Below the pieces are notes generated by a model. That model had not been told where the DNA came from and did not search any database. It worked only from the letters and a program-made list of their open reading frames with translations. DNA of 64,000 bases from contig CANCCJ010000002.1 of assembly GCA_947374535.1 (NCBI GenBank), positions 36,029 through 100,028 on the forward strand, read 5' to 3'. Position numbers and translations under genes: made by a program. Source of the DNA: Comamonadaceae bacterium (GTDB taxonomy: Bacteria > Pseudomonadota > Gammaproteobacteria > Burkholderiales > Burkholderiaceae). Below are positions 17,231-26,849 of the stretch, one piece after another. Position 1 is the stretch's first letter. Every line of letters starts with the position of its first letter.

Positions 17231-17994
17231 TCGGCTTCTTTGGGGTTGGGGTGGGTTACTTTGCCAAAACGGCGCTCGCGGGTAGCGTACCAGTGCAGGG
17301 CTTTATTTAGCTCTGCCTCGTCAAACTCGGGCCATAAAGCATCAGTAAAGTACAACTCGGCGTAGGCGGCTTGCCACAGCAAAAAGTTGCTAATGCGCTG
17401 CTCGCCACCTGTGCGTATAAGCAAGTCGGGATCGGGCATCCCTGCGGTGCTGAGGTGCTGGGCCAGCTGCTCTTGCGTGAGCTCTGTCACATCGACACCA
17501 GGGTTGGCCGCTTGCCAGTTCTTCACAGCCTGCACAACATCCCACTGGCCGCCATAGTTGGCCGCCACAGTGAGGGTAATGGCTTGATTATTTTGAGTTG
17601 CCGCCTCTGCCGCACAAATACGGGTTTGTAGTTCTGGAGGGAAACCCGCCACATCGCCAATGACCTTTAAGCGCACACCAGCATCAGCCAAACCACCCAT
17701 TTCCCGCTCAAGGTACTGAACGAACAACCCCATCAGAGTAGACACCTCGTCTGCCGGTCGTTTCCAGTTTTCAGTGCTGAAGGCAAATAAAGTGAGGTAT
17801 TTAACGCCTTTTCGCGCACATTGCTCAACCAAGCTACGAACGCCCGCTGCTCCCTTGGCGTGTCCTACGGTGCGTGGCATATGGCGTTTTTGCGCCCAAC
17901 GTCCATTGCCATCCATGATGATGGCAATGTGGCTAGGAACGATGGCGGGGTGTTTAACTTGCACTTTTTTCGGTCGAAAAGGGGTTTTGGGCAC
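17227..17994 (-). CDS. uppS: Undecaprenyl diphosphate synthase (cis-prenyltransferase), O-antigen-operon copy
   Basis: 255-aa cytosolic cis-prenyltransferase that builds the C55 lipid carrier. [13 protein letters not shown] carries the catalytic Asp28; [22 protein letters not shown] and [18 protein letters not shown] are all intact, so it should be active. The housekeeping uppS normally sits in the frr-uppS-cdsA-dxr cluster; here it heads the O-antigen operon and couples to wzz. The predicted start is GTG 17994, with GAAAGGG about 7 nt upstream. That GTG is the last three bases of the ops element at 17992-18003. GTG codons near residue 11 are possible alternatives. Confidence 0.93.
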   Translation of the reverse strand: MPKTPFRPKKVQVKHPAIVPSHIAIIMDGNGRWAQKRHMPRTVGHAKGAAGVRSLVEQCARKGVKYLTLFAFSTENWKRPADEVSTLMGLFVQYLEREMGGLADAGVRLKVIGDVAGFPPELQTRICAAEAATQNNQAITLTVAANYGGQWDVVQAVKNWQAANPGVDVTELTQEQLAQHLSTAGMPDPDLLIRTGGEQRISNFLLWQAAYAELYFTDALWPEFDEAELNKALHWYATRERRFGKVTHPNPKEAE

Positions 17995-18003
17995 GCTACC
18001 GCC
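17992..18003 (-). promoter_or_regulatory. ops element (RfaH recruitment site)
   Basis: The minus strand reads GGCGGTAGCGTG, identical to the enterobacterial ops core that pauses RNA polymerase and loads RfaH. It lies in the leader of the uppS-wzz-rfb operon and its last three bases are the probable GTG start codon of uppS. An rfaH gene is encoded 3.7 kb upstream in the same locus. An exact 12-mer at precisely this place makes chance unlikely. Confidence 0.88.
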
Positions 18004-18121
18004 CTTTCACTCATCAGCAAAACGATAATTATCCATCACATTTTGATCACGACTGTATGAAAAAACATGGGAATGAATTCTTAAGAAAACATTTCTGAAT
18101 AAATTCACATCAAAAAAAGAT
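18004..18121 (-). promoter_or_regulatory. AT-rich leader between gmd and uppS, probable promoter region
   Basis: Strikingly AT-rich 118-bp gap. On the minus strand GATAAT at 18033-18028, inside the palindrome GATAATTATC, is a fair -10 candidate about 25-30 bp before the ops element, but no good -35 box is visible 16-18 bp upstream of it. The operon could start here or be read through from gmd. Confidence 0.4.
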
Positions 18122-19255
18122 TTATTCAATGCTTACGTTAAGTTGGTAGCCATGTTTTTGAAGCAACGCATGCTTTTTGGATTCTTCTAAATCAGTGGCT
18201 ACCATCTCGGCGCACATTTGTTGAACCGTAATTTCCGGCGTCCATCCAAGCTTGGTTTTGGCTTTGGAGGGGTCGCCCAACAACTTTTCTACTTCGGTAG
18301 GGCGGAAGTAACGGGGATCAATTTTCACCACAACATCGCCCACTGTCAGACCTGGTGCGTTGTTGCCGCTGATCGCAACCACCGTGGCTGTTTCGCTCAC
18401 CCCTTGACCATTGAACTTCAAGGTCACACCCAGCTCTTCAGCACTCCAAACTATGAACTGACGCACGCTGTACTGCACTCCCGTGGCGATGACAAAGTCT
18501 TCGGGTTGGTCTTGTTGCAACATCATCCATTGCATACGCACGTAGTCTTTGGCATGCCCCCAATCGCGCAAGGCATCCAAGTTACCCATGTACAGGCATT
18601 GCTCTAGGCCTTGGGCGATGTTGGCCAAGCCGCGGGTAATTTTGCGAGTGACGAAGGTTTCTCCACGACGCGGGCTTTCGTGGTTAAACAAGATGCCATT
18701 GCAGGCATACATGCCATAGGCTTCGCGGTAGTTGACCACGATCCAATACGCATACATCTTGGCCACTGCGTAGGGGCTACGTGGATAGAACGGCGTGGTT
18801 TCTTTTTGCGGAGTTTCTTGCACCAAGCCATACAACTCGGAGGTACTGGCTTGATAGAAGCGGGTTTTCTTTTCTAACCCTAAGATGCGAATGGCTTCTA
18901 ACAAGCGAAGCGTACCCATGCCATCTACATCTGCCGTGTATTCGGGCGACTCAAACGACACGGCCACATGGCTTTGTGCGCCAAGGTTATAAATTTCATC
19001 AGGCTGCGTTTCTTGCACGATGCGAATGAGGTTGCTGGTGTCGCTGAGGTCGCCATAGTGCAGCTTGAAGTTGGCGTTCTCAATGTGTGGATCTTGGTAG
19101 ATGTGGTCCACACGCTGAGTATTAAACGAACTGGCGCGACGCTTGATGCCGTGGACGATGTAGCCTTTTTCTAGCAAAAACTCGGCGAGGTACGAGCCGT
19201 CTTGGCCTGTAATGCCGGTGATAAGGGCAACTTTGGGTTGTGCTGTATTCGTCAT
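18122..19255 (-). CDS. gmd: GDP-mannose 4,6-dehydratase
   Basis: 377-aa short-chain dehydrogenase making GDP-4-keto-6-deoxy-D-mannose. [18 protein letters not shown] is the NADP-binding loop; [45 protein letters not shown] (Tyr-x3-Lys) and [17 protein letters not shown] are diagnostic. ATG 19255 overlaps the fcl stop as ATGA, so the two steps to GDP-L-fucose are translationally coupled. The gene ends at the AT-rich ops leader. Confidence 0.97.
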   Translation of the reverse strand: MTNTAQPKVALITGITGQDGSYLAEFLLEKGYIVHGIKRRASSFNTQRVDHIYQDPHIENANFKLHYGDLSDTSNLIRIVQETQPDEIYNLGAQSHVAVSFESPEYTADVDGMGTLRLLEAIRILGLEKKTRFYQASTSELYGLVQETPQKETTPFYPRSPYAVAKMYAYWIVVNYREAYGMYACNGILFNHESPRRGETFVTRKITRGLANIAQGLEQCLYMGNLDALRDWGHAKDYVRMQWMMLQQDQPEDFVIATGVQYSVRQFIVWSAEELGVTLKFNGQGVSETATVVAISGNNAPGLTVGDVVVKIDPRYFRPTEVEKLLGDPSKAKTKLGWTPEITVQQMCAEMVATDLEESKKHALLQKHGYQLNVSIE

Positions 19256-20232
19256 TGTTTGCTCAGAAAGTCTTGGTAGGCGGCAGCAAGGCCATGTTGT
19301 AAATCAACCTTGGCTTGCCAGCCGAGGGCGTTGAGGCGCGAGCTGTCCATCCACTTGCGTGGAGCGCCATCGGGTTTGGTGATATCGAATTCAATTTGGC
19401 CGACATAACCCACGGTTTGAGCGATAGCCTGAGCCACCGTAGCAATCGTGACATCTGAGCCACTACCCACGTTGATATGGCTTTGCATCGGCGTGGTGTG
19501 CTGGTCGTACACAGCCTTGGGCAGCTGCATAACATGCACGCTAGCTGCCGCCATGTCGTCTACATACAAAAACTCGCGGCGCGGTGTACCTGTGCCCCAA
19601 ATGGCAACGCTTGGCGCATTGGCCAGTTTGGCCTCGTGGAAGCGGCGAATGAGCGCGGGTATGACGTGGCTGTTTTCGGAGTGGTAGTTGTCGCCCGGGC
19701 CATACAAGTTGGTGGGCATGACGCTGCGGTAGTCCACGCCGTGGCTTGAACCGTATTGGCGGTTGTAGCTTTCACACAGCTTGATACCTGCAATTTTGGC
19801 AATGGCATAGGGCTCGTTCGTTGGCTCTAAGGTACCCGTGAGCAAGGCGTCTTCACGCATGGGCTGCTGCGCCATACGCGGGTAGATGCAGCTAGAGCCT
19901 AAGAAAAGTAGTTTTTGCACACCGTTTTGAAAAGCAGCCTCAATGACGTTGGCTTGCATCATGAGGTTTTGATAGATGAAGTCGGCAGGGTAGGTGTTGT
20001 TGGCATGAATGCCGCCGACTTTGGCTGCGGCCAAATACACCTGCGTGGGGTTTTCTTGTGCGAAAAACTGTTGCACTGCCGCTTGGTTGGTCAGATCTAG
20101 CTCGGCGTGCGTGCGGGTGACGATTTGCCCAGCCTCGACGCCTTGAGCTAAAAGCTGACGCACGATGGCTGAGCCAACCATGCCACGGTGGCCTGCTATG
20201 TAAATTTTCTCCACAGGTTTAGCCACGCCCAT
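19252..20232 (-). CDS. fcl: GDP-L-fucose synthase
   Basis: Epimerase/reductase turning GDP-4-keto-6-deoxymannose into GDP-L-fucose. Motifs are [48 protein letters not shown] (Tyr-x3-Lys) and [20 protein letters not shown] start at ATG 20232, which has GAGG seven nt upstream and overlaps manC by 14 bp; the longer frame to 20265 lacks support. No clear fucosyltransferase is seen in the window, so the L-fucose acceptor linkage must be made by a gene beyond the left edge or elsewhere. Confidence 0.96.
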   Translation of the reverse strand: MGVAKPVEKIYIAGHRGMVGSAIVRQLLAQGVEAGQIVTRTHAELDLTNQAAVQQFFAQENPTQVYLAAAKVGGIHANNTYPADFIYQNLMMQANVIEAAFQNGVQKLLFLGSSCIYPRMAQQPMREDALLTGTLEPTNEPYAIAKIAGIKLCESYNRQYGSSHGVDYRSVMPTNLYGPGDNYHSENSHVIPALIRRFHEAKLANAPSVAIWGTGTPRREFLYVDDMAAASVHVMQLPKAVYDQHTTPMQSHINVGSGSDVTIATVAQAIAQTVGYVGQIEFDITKPDGAPRKWMDSSRLNALGWQAKVDLQHGLAAAYQDFLSKQ

Positions 20233-21670
20233 AGGTATCCTCAAATCGAATGATGTCGTCTTCACCTAAATAGCTGCCCGATTGCACCTCGATAATTTCC
20301 AGCGGGATGCTGCCAGGGTTGGCCAAACGGTGCACTTCACCTAGGGGGATGTATGTCGATTGGTTTTCTGTCACAAGGGTAATCTTGTCACCACAAGTGA
20401 CCTCAGCCGTACCCTTGACCACAATCCAATGTTCAGCACGGTGGTGGTGCTTTTGCAAACTCAAGCTTGCTCCGGGCTTAACTTGAATGCGCTTAACTTT
20501 GAAACGCTCGGACTCGTCAATGCTGTCGTACCACCCCCAAGGGCGGTGGACTTTGCGGTGCAACGTGAGTTCTTCGCGTTTTTTTGTTTCAAGTTGCATG
20601 ACGAGTTTTTTAACGTTTTGACTTTGCGTGCGATCGGCCACCAGAACCGCATCTGGGGTTTCCACAATGATCAGATTGCTTACCCCCACCGTACCGATCA
20701 AACGAGAGCTTGCGTGAATGAACGTGTCGGATGTATCCGCCAACAAAGCATCACCCTGCACCACGTTGCCTTGGGCGTCTTGATTGCCGTTTTGGTTGAC
20801 TTGCCACACGGCGTCCCACGCACCTAAGTCACTCCAACCTGCATCAAGCCGCACCATATGAATGGGGTAAACCGAGTTTGGGCACTTTTCAATAACGGCG
20901 TAGTCCACAGATTCAGACGGCACTTTAAAAAAGGCTTCTTTGTTGGGACGCACAAAAGGTGTATCGATGGTTTTGCCTTGCCATGCTTCTTGCGTGGCAA
21001 TGGCGATATCAGGACGAAATTGTTGCAATGCTTTAAGCCATGTACTAGCTTTGAGCACAAACATGCCACTGTTCCACGTGTGTTGGCCACCTGCCAAATA
21101 AGCTTTGGCCACTTCTAGGCTAGGCTTTTCCGCAAATTGGGCCACGGTGTATTCACCCTGTACGCCAATGACACCCGACTGTTGGATGTAGCCGTAACCT
21201 GTTTCGGGCTTGTCTGGCGTGATACCCAAGATGACGATGCCACCAGCAGCCGCAGCGCGAATGCTTTGCTGTAGCGCAGTTTGAAATGAAGCAGGGTTTT
21301 GTACGGTTTGATCCGCAGGGGTAACAACCAAGATGGGGTCTTGCCCATCTTCAGTCGCTTGCAATGCGGCCAAGGTGAGCGCAGGCGCTGTATTGCGCCC
21401 TGCAGGCTCTAGCAACAAGGTGGCATGTATGTCCTTGAGTTCACGAAGTTGCTCCAACGATAAAAATCTGTGCTCCTCGTTGGTAACAACCAAGGTTTTA
21501 CCCACGGCTATGTCTGGAGCTCCTAGCTGATTAACGCGATCGACGGCTTGCTGGAACAAACTTGTGGTGCCTGACAAAACCAAAAACTGCTTAGGAAATC
21601 CTGCACGAGACAATGGCCAGAGACGCGTGCCAGAGCCGCCGCAAAGAATGACAGGTACAACTTGATGCAT
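20219..21670 (-). CDS. manC: Mannose-1-phosphate guanylyltransferase/mannose-6-phosphate isomerase
   Basis: 483-aa bifunctional type II enzyme. The N-terminal nucleotidyltransferase domain has [20 protein letters not shown] and a central [14 protein letters not shown]. The C-terminal cupin isomerase domain contains [31 protein letters not shown] and the [12 protein letters not shown] metal region. It supplies GDP-mannose for gmd. It starts at ATG 21670, 10 nt after the rfaH stop. No phosphomannomutase is present, so that step depends on a gene elsewhere. Confidence 0.96.
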   Translation of the reverse strand: MHQVVPVILCGGSGTRLWPLSRAGFPKQFLVLSGTTSLFQQAVDRVNQLGAPDIAVGKTLVVTNEEHRFLSLEQLRELKDIHATLLLEPAGRNTAPALTLAALQATEDGQDPILVVTPADQTVQNPASFQTALQQSIRAAAAGGIVILGITPDKPETGYGYIQQSGVIGVQGEYTVAQFAEKPSLEVAKAYLAGGQHTWNSGMFVLKASTWLKALQQFRPDIAIATQEAWQGKTIDTPFVRPNKEAFFKVPSESVDYAVIEKCPNSVYPIHMVRLDAGWSDLGAWDAVWQVNQNGNQDAQGNVVQGDALLADTSDTFIHASSRLIGTVGVSNLIIVETPDAVLVADRTQSQNVKKLVMQLETKKREELTLHRKVHRPWGWYDSIDESERFKVKRIQVKPGASLSLQKHHHRAEHWIVVKGTAEVTCGDKITLVTENQSTYIPLGEVHRLANPGSIPLEIIEVQSGSYLGEDDIIRFEDTYGRG

Positions 21671-21680
21671 AGGTAAAAGC

Positions 21681-22190
21681 TTACATCACCCGTAGGCTCT
21701 CAACCGCCATTCGCAGTTTTTGCGGTTGACCGAGCAAATCAACCAACACAAAGGCGCGGGTTTCACCATCGTGTGCGATGTATTGGCCCTCTAGCCCTTG
21801 CAGTGGGCCGTTGGCCACTTGCACGCGATCACCGGGGGCGAACATGCGCTCTAGCGTTTCAGGTGGCGCCTCTTTTAAGAACGCAATGAAGTCAGGCGGG
21901 ACTTTGGCAGGCTGTGGGCCAAAGCTCACCAACTTACTCACGCCCAAGGTGGACCGGATGGGGCCCCAGTTTTGCGTGGTGTCGTCCAGCTGGATGAACA
22001 GGTAGCGGCTGAACATGGGCTCGGTGATGGTCTGCACTTTTTGGTTGCGCAGCTTTTGCACTTGCATGGTCGGCAAAAAGCAAGTGAAGCCTTGGTTTTG
22101 CAAATTTTCAAAAGCGCGTGCTTCTTGGCGGGGCTTGGTGTGGACGACGTACCAAGCGGTGTTGTTTGTCTCAGGCATTTCGCTACTCAT
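21681..22190 (-). CDS. rfaH: RfaH transcription antiterminator (NusG paralogue)
   Basis: 169-aa two-domain protein: an NGN domain opening with TAWYVVHTKPRQEARAFENL, then a KOW-type C-terminal domain with GDRVQVANGPLQGLEGQYI. RfaH joins elongation complexes at ops sites, suppresses Rho and intrinsic termination, and in E. coli also recruits ribosomes to long poorly translated operons. It is the first gene of the minus-strand run leading into manC-fcl-gmd, and the exact ops element at 17992-18003 is its expected target. NusG itself would be longer and lie next to secE. Confidence 0.94.
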   Translation of the reverse strand: MSSEMPETNNTAWYVVHTKPRQEARAFENLQNQGFTCFLPTMQVQKLRNQKVQTITEPMFSRYLFIQLDDTTQNWGPIRSTLGVSKLVSFGPQPAKVPPDFIAFLKEAPPETLERMFAPGDRVQVANGPLQGLEGQYIAHDGETRAFVLVDLLGQPQKLRMAVESLRVM

Positions 22191-22278
22191 TTCTATGAGT
22201 CTAACTAAACTTCCTATGGCGTTTCGCTGCGCGCGGCGTTAAAGTCCAGTTTTATGTTTTGTTTGAAAGTTTGCTCAC

Positions 22279-22752
22279 ATGTCTTCCAAAAACCCTTTTG
22301 ACCCCGCCGCCATGTCTGACAACGTGAAAGAGCAAGCACAGCAAATTTGGCTGGCTGGCTTGGGCGCATTTGCCAAGGCCCAGCAAGACGGGACCAAAGC
22401 TTTTGAGAAGCTGGTGAGCGACGGCATCACCATGCAGCGCAAGGTACACACCACCGCAGAAGAAAAACTCGTGGAGGCCACTCACAAGGTGACGCAAGCA
22501 GCAAGCACCTTGAACGAACGCGCCACAGGACAGTGGGGCAAGCTGGAAGGTATTTTTGAGGAGCGTGTGTCCAAGGCACTGCACAGTTTGGGCTTGCCAT
22601 CGGCTGCAGAGATGAAGGCATTGCACGCACGCGTGGCGGCGCTTGAAGAGCAACTGGGTGCCAAGCCTAAAGCAGCTGCCAAAACCGCTACAAAACCTAC
22701 TTCTAAAACTGTCGCGAAGAAAGCGCCAGCCAAGAAAACAGCCAAGAAATGA
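22279..22752 (+). CDS. Phasin-family polyhydroxyalkanoate granule protein
   Basis: 157-aa protein of the PhaF/PhaI phasin type that coats PHA granules. The N-terminal two-thirds is a long amphipathic helix (QIWLAGLGAFAKAQQDGTKAFEKLV through the Leu-heptad region MKALHARVAALEEQL). The last 30 or so residues are an Ala-Lys-Pro-Thr tail (KTATKPTSKTVAKKA, AKKTAKK) like the histone-H1-like DNA-binding tail of PhaF. That tail could tie granules to the nucleoid at division. It is divergent from rfaH and followed by a TetR regulator in the same orientation. Confidence 0.88.
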   Translation: MSSKNPFDPAAMSDNVKEQAQQIWLAGLGAFAKAQQDGTKAFEKLVSDGITMQRKVHTTAEEKLVEATHKVTQAASTLNERATGQWGKLEGIFEERVSKALHSLGLPSAAEMKALHARVAALEEQLGAKPKAAAKTATKPTSKTVAKKAPAKKTAKK

Positions 22753-22785
22753 TTGGGCGGTAGCTTTAATTAACTGAGCCCAATC
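22751..22785 (+). repeat. Inverted repeat between phasin and tetR, containing an ops-core-like sequence
   Basis: GATTGGGC (22751-22758) pairs perfectly with GCCCAATC (22778-22785) around a 19-nt loop, immediately after the phasin stop. There is no T-run, so it is a poor intrinsic terminator. The 5' arm and loop spell GGCGGTAGCTT (22756-22766), which fits the loose ops form GGCGGTAGnnT on the plus strand. Confidence 0.6.
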
Positions 22786-22792
22786 AAGCACC

Positions 22793-23440
22793 ATGGCAAA
22801 GAAAGCGCCACGCCGCACTGCTGAGCGGATTTTGGAGGTCACGCTCGACCTTTTTAACCGCTTTGGCGAACCCAATGTATCGACCACATTGATTTCGAGC
22901 GAACTCAACATCAGCCCCGGTAATCTGTACTACCACTACCCCGCCAAAGAGGAGCTGGTCACGGCGCTGTACAACCATTACGAAACAGCGCTGGATGATT
23001 TGTTAGAGGCAGCGCCCGGTGTCCATGACGTGGAAGATGCATGGTTTTTCATGCACACACTGTTTGAGTTGGTGTGGCAATACCGCTTTTTGTACCGTGA
23101 CTTGAACGATTTGCTCAGCAAAAACCGACGCCTAGAAACGCACATCAAAGACGCACTGCTGCACAAGACCACAGCGTTTCGCACGCTGCTAGACAGCCTA
23201 GAGCATGACGGCGCACTTGCCATGACGGTGTCTGAACGCGAAGCCACCGCCACGCACATGGTGGTCATGCTGACATGGTGGCTGAGCTACGAATACGTGC
23301 GCGACCCGCGCCATGCGCTAGAACCCGAGAGCGCGCAAGCGTCGCTGCTACGCGGGGCTAAGAGTGTGTTGAGCCTGCTACTGCCTTATGCGACGGCAGA
23401 GCACAAAGCGCATTTGAATGCTTTGCTGTCGGCGTATTAA
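22793..23440 (+). CDS. TetR-family transcriptional regulator
   Basis: 215-aa repressor-type protein. The N-terminal helix-turn-helix (residues about 10-55: RILEVTLDLFNRFGEPNVST, then SSELNISPGNLYYHYPAKEEL) is clearly TetR. The ligand domain is rich in aromatics and ends in an LLPYATAEHKAHL helix, similar to regulators often annotated next to phasin genes in Burkholderiales. A role in PHA or fatty-acid metabolism is inferred only from the neighbouring phasin. The gene starts 40 nt after it. Confidence 0.9.
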   Translation: MAKKAPRRTAERILEVTLDLFNRFGEPNVSTTLISSELNISPGNLYYHYPAKEELVTALYNHYETALDDLLEAAPGVHDVEDAWFFMHTLFELVWQYRFLYRDLNDLLSKNRRLETHIKDALLHKTTAFRTLLDSLEHDGALAMTVSEREATATHMVVMLTWWLSYEYVRDPRHALEPESAQASLLRGAKSVLSLLLPYATAEHKAHLNALLSAY

Positions 23441-23492
23441 AAAAGCGCAACCACCTCTCGCTTAGCGTCAAACAATGAGGCACTGACCCTGA

Positions 23493-24677
23493 TTAACGGA
23501 GCGACGCCTCTACCAGCTTGACCCAATAGGTAGCACCTACAGGAATTAAACGATCGTTGAAATCGTAGTTGGGGTTGTGCAAAGTACATGGCCCTTCTCC
23601 ATGCCCCATCTCGCGATGCACGCCATCGCCATTACCGATGAAGCAATACGCACCGGGTTTGGCTTGCAGCATGTACGAGAAGTCTTCTGCGCCCATGGTG
23701 GGTTCTTGCGCGACCACGTTGTCAGCACCCACGATGTCGGCCATCACTTCGCGGGCAAATTCACTTTCCGCTGGGTGGTTGATGGTGGGCGGGTAGTTGC
23801 GCTCAAACTCAAAGGTGCAGGTCGCACCAAAGGCCGCACAAGTATGCGTGGCGATGTCGCGCATGCGTTGCTCAATCATGTCAAGTACGTCTAGACTGAA
23901 GGTGCGCACCGTGCCTTGCAACTCGCAGTGGTCGGGCACCACGTTGGTGGCTTCACCTGCGTTGATCATCGTCACCGAAATCACACCTGCATCGACCGGC
24001 TTTTTGTTGCGGCTGATGATGGTTTGAAAAGCTTGCACTATTTGGCAAGCAATCACCACAGGGTCGATGCCGTTGTGCGGCAGCGCGGCGTGGCAGCCTT
24101 TGCCGTGTATGGTGATTTTGAATTCGTTGCTCGACGCCATCACGGGGCCAGCACTCAAAGCGAACTGCCCTTCTTTAAGGCCAGGCCAGTTGTGCATGCC
24201 GTAGACGGCTTGCATGGGAAATTTATCAAACAGGCCATCGCGCATCATTTCGCGAGCGCCACCACCGCCTTCTTCTGTGGGTTGAAAAATGAAGTACACC
24301 GTGCCATCGAAGTCTTGGTGCTTGGACAGGTATTGCGCTGCCGTCAACAACATGGCCACATGGCCGTCGTGGCCGCATGCGTGCATCTTGCCGGCGTGTT
24401 GGCTGGCGTGGGCGAATTGGTTGAACTCTTGCATGGGCAAGGCGTCCATGTCTGCGCGTAAGCCAATGGCACGTTCGCTGCTGCCGCATTTCAAGATGCC
24501 CACCACGCCGGTTTTACCCATACCGCGATGAATAGGAATGCCCCACTCGGTCAGTTTTTGCGCCACCAAGTCTGCCGTGCGAATTTCTTCAAAACACAAC
24601 TCGGGGTGGGCGTGAATGTCGCGGCGAATGGCCGCCATGCTGGACGCTTGCTGGGCGATGGAATCAATGACTTTCAT
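23493..24677 (-). CDS. M20-family amidohydrolase (hippurate hydrolase-like)
   Basis: 394-aa metallohydrolase of peptidase family M20D, cleaving N-acyl amino acids. Metal ligands are visible in MHACGHDGHVAMLL and FQPTEEGGGGAREM, and MGAEDFSYMLQ is the conserved C-terminal His/Glu-region motif. No signal peptide is visible, so it is cytosolic. Close relatives are named hippurate hydrolase or N-acyl-L-amino acid amidohydrolase; substrate cannot be chosen from sequence. It stands alone between tetR (convergent) and coaX. Confidence 0.92.
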   Translation of the reverse strand: MKVIDSIAQQASSMAAIRRDIHAHPELCFEEIRTADLVAQKLTEWGIPIHRGMGKTGVVGILKCGSSERAIGLRADMDALPMQEFNQFAHASQHAGKMHACGHDGHVAMLLTAAQYLSKHQDFDGTVYFIFQPTEEGGGGAREMMRDGLFDKFPMQAVYGMHNWPGLKEGQFALSAGPVMASSNEFKITIHGKGCHAALPHNGIDPVVIACQIVQAFQTIISRNKKPVDAGVISVTMINAGEATNVVPDHCELQGTVRTFSLDVLDMIEQRMRDIATHTCAAFGATCTFEFERNYPPTINHPAESEFAREVMADIVGADNVVAQEPTMGAEDFSYMLQAKPGAYCFIGNGDGVHREMGHGEGPCTLHNPNYDFNDRLIPVGATYWVKLVEASLR

Positions 24678-24751
24678 GGCTCTAAGTCTAGCCGTTGCCC
24701 AGCCCCTCTGTCAGGAAGGGCTATCCCGCAAAGCGCATTATCAGCACACGT

Positions 24752-25561
24752 TCAAAACAATGCGCGTGAGGGCCACAGGGGCGTCGGGTGGTCTAAACGC
24801 TGCTTGGCAATTTCTAGCAAACCATCAAAAATGAGTGAGTCGACCAACTCAAACTGGACCGACATGCTGGGCGCCATTTTCCAGCCTGCGCCACCGGTCA
24901 TGTAACACGCGGGCTCTGCGCCACAGTGTTGGCGCACGTGATGCACCATGCGCTCGACGGCACCTGCAATGGCGTAGGTGCCACCACTGGTGAGCGCATC
25001 ACTGGTGTTGGTGGGGAACTCGCACACCTCGCCCGTGGGCACCCGCAAGCCTGCGGTGCCAGACTCTAAGGCGCGCAGCATGATGCCGTGGCCGGGCAGG
25101 ATGAAACCACCCAAAAACTTACCGCTCGCATCAATGGCTTCCACCGTCACGGCGGTGCCGACCATCACCACCACCATGGGTTTGGGTCCGGCGCCGTTGG
25201 TCTGCGCCAACATGCGGGCATGCGCGCCAATCATGGCGACCCACCGATCTGCGCCTAGGCGTGTGGGGTGGTCGTAGCCGTTGGTCATGCCCGCTTCAGC
25301 GGCTGACGACACGGCCCAATGCGGGGTGATGTCCCACAGCTCCATTTGCTCTTCGACGCGACGGCGAATGGCTTCGCCCGCCACGATGCAGCCCAACATA
25401 TGCGTGGGCTCTGGCAATTCACGCCAGTCCTCATCCGCGAGTCGGTCGATGTTTTCTAAAAATACCGCGCCGCTGCCCAGCAGATGGGCACCGGGTGCAG
25501 GGCTGTCATACATGCCCCACTTAAGGCGTGTGTTACCGACGTCGAGGGCGAGAAATGTCAT
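24752..25561 (-). CDS. coaX: Type III pantothenate kinase
   Basis: ASKHA-fold kinase for the first step of CoA synthesis. [17 protein letters not shown] is the N-terminal phosphate motif, [17 protein letters not shown] the conserved Gly-x-Asp-Arg region, and [18 protein letters not shown] the second phosphate motif. ATG 25561 gives 269 aa, the usual size; a start at 25597 would overlap the rhodanese gene. In many betaproteobacteria coaX is fused or next to birA; here it is followed by the amidohydrolase and preceded by a rhodanese gene. Confidence 0.93.
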   Translation of the reverse strand: MTFLALDVGNTRLKWGMYDSPAPGAHLLGSGAVFLENIDRLADEDWRELPEPTHMLGCIVAGEAIRRRVEEQMELWDITPHWAVSSAAEAGMTNGYDHPTRLGADRWVAMIGAHARMLAQTNGAGPKPMVVVMVGTAVTVEAIDASGKFLGGFILPGHGIMLRALESGTAGLRVPTGEVCEFPTNTSDALTSGGTYAIAGAVERMVHHVRQHCGAEPACYMTGGAGWKMAPSMSVQFELVDSLIFDGLLEIAKQRLDHPTPLWPSRALF

Positions 25562-25581
25562 CGTGGGATTCGTATGGACGC

Positions 25582-26007
25582 TCAGTTTTGACGCCAAGGC
25601 AAGCCGCGCATACGCCAGCCGCCTTTTGTCCCGCGATGCCCTGCTTCGTTGGCATCGCCCTCGAAACCTTCGAGGATGTTGTAGGCCTCAAGCCCTAAAT
25701 CGGTAGCGCGCTTGGCTGCGGCAATGGAACGCACACCGCTGCGGCACAGGAGCACAATTTTTTTGCCGTTGGCCGCGGCTTGCACCGCTTCATCAAACGC
25801 GGGGTTCATGGCCATACCGGGCCATTGCTTCCAAGCCACAGCGACCGCATTGGGCACAAATCCTACCCATTCACGCTCAGCATCTGTGCGCACGTCCACC
25901 ATCACGGCCGCGCCAGATTGCATCCATGCGTGGGCTGTGTCAGGCGTGATGTCGCCTGCGTAGCCATCAGCGGGTCGCACATGGGAAGCGTTTGAGGGAG
26001 CAGTCAT
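25582..26007 (-). CDS. Single-domain rhodanese-like sulfurtransferase
   Basis: 141-aa single rhodanese domain. [27 protein letters not shown] is the typical N-terminal half and [16 protein letters not shown] carries the active-site cysteine persulfide loop (Cys-Arg-Ser-Gly-Val-Arg, an intact six-residue loop). It is likely cytosolic and could carry sulfur or detoxify cyanide. Tail residues ([19 protein letters not shown]) resemble short rhodaneses of Burkholderiales. The acceptor is unknown. Confidence 0.9.
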   Translation of the reverse strand: MTAPSNASHVRPADGYAGDITPDTAHAWMQSGAAVMVDVRTDAEREWVGFVPNAVAVAWKQWPGMAMNPAFDEAVQAAANGKKIVLLCRSGVRSIAAAKRATDLGLEAYNILEGFEGDANEAGHRGTKGGWRMRGLPWRQN

Positions 26008-26077
26008 AAACGAAAAAGAGGCGTAAAAACGTAGGCAGTATAGAGACTGAACCCACGTCTTACGCCCCTTGCGGAGG

Positions 26078-26096
26078 AAAACCCTAGGAGGTTTTT
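26078..26096 (-). terminator. Weak terminator-like hairpin after livF
   Basis: AAAACC (26078-26083) pairs with GGTTTT (26090-26095), just past the livF stop. The stem is only six pairs and mostly A-T, so it is a weak candidate for the end of the liv operon. Confidence 0.35.
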
Positions 26097-26106
26097 GGTA
26101 AAGGCC

Positions 26107-26829
26107 TTAGTGGCTTCCGCCCAAGTACGCCGCTTTGACCGCTGGATCGTTCTTGAGCTTGCTGGCTTCGCCGTGCACCGAGATGCGCCCGTTTTCCATG
26201 ACATAGCCGTAGTCGGCGACGTTCAGGGCAGCGGCAGCAAACTGCTCCACCAACAACATAGTCACGCCTTGGCTCTTGAGGTTTTCAATGATTTTGAAAA
26301 CTTCTTCCACAAGAATAGGTGCCAAACCCATGGACGGCTCATCGAGCAATACCACCTCTGGGTTGAGCATGACCGCGCGGGCCATGGCCAACATTTGTTG
26401 CTCACCACCAGACAAGGTGCCTGCCAATTGGTTGCGACGCTCTTTGAGGCGGGGAAACAAGTCCAACGCACGGTCTAGGTCACCTGCCACATCGCCTTTG
26501 GGGCGACTGCCCGTCAAGCGTGGGAAAGCGCCCAACACCAAGTTGTCCGTCACGGTCATGGTGGCAAACACACGGCGGCCTTCGGGCGAGTGGGCCAAGC
26601 CACGCTTGGCGATGGAGAAAGACTCCATGCCGTCGATGCGTTCGCCGTTTAAGGTGATCTCGCCTGCGGTAGGCGCGATCATGCCGCTGATAGCGCGCAT
26701 GGTGGTGGTTTTGCCAGCGCCGTTGGAACCAATCAGGGTCACTACTTTGCCTTTGGGCACTTCCAAAGAAATACCGTGCAACACGTGAACTTTGCCGTAG
26801 CCGGCTTCGAGGTTTTTAATCGTCAACAT
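26107..26829 (-). CDS. livF: LivF: branched-chain amino acid ABC transporter ATPase
   Basis: 240-aa ABC ATPase of the hydrophobic amino acid uptake family. Walker A is [12 protein letters not shown] (near residue 33), the signature is TLSGGEQQMLA, Walker B is VVLLDEPSMGLAP. It ends in YGYVMENGRISVHGEA, typical of LivF rather than LivG. It closes the operon livK-livH-livMG-livF, which is divergent from icmF, so import of valine/isoleucine/leucine or related short acids is likely. Confidence 0.94.
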   Translation of the reverse strand: MLTIKNLEAGYGKVHVLHGISLEVPKGKVVTLIGSNGAGKTTTMRAISGMIAPTAGEITLNGERIDGMESFSIAKRGLAHSPEGRRVFATMTVTDNLVLGAFPRLTGSRPKGDVAGDLDRALDLFPRLKERRNQLAGTLSGGEQQMLAMARAVMLNPEVVLLDEPSMGLAPILVEEVFKIIENLKSQGVTMLLVEQFAAAALNVADYGYVMENGRISVHGEASKLKNDPAVKAAYLGGSH

Positions 26830-26849
26830 CTCTAATTCTCCGTATGCGC

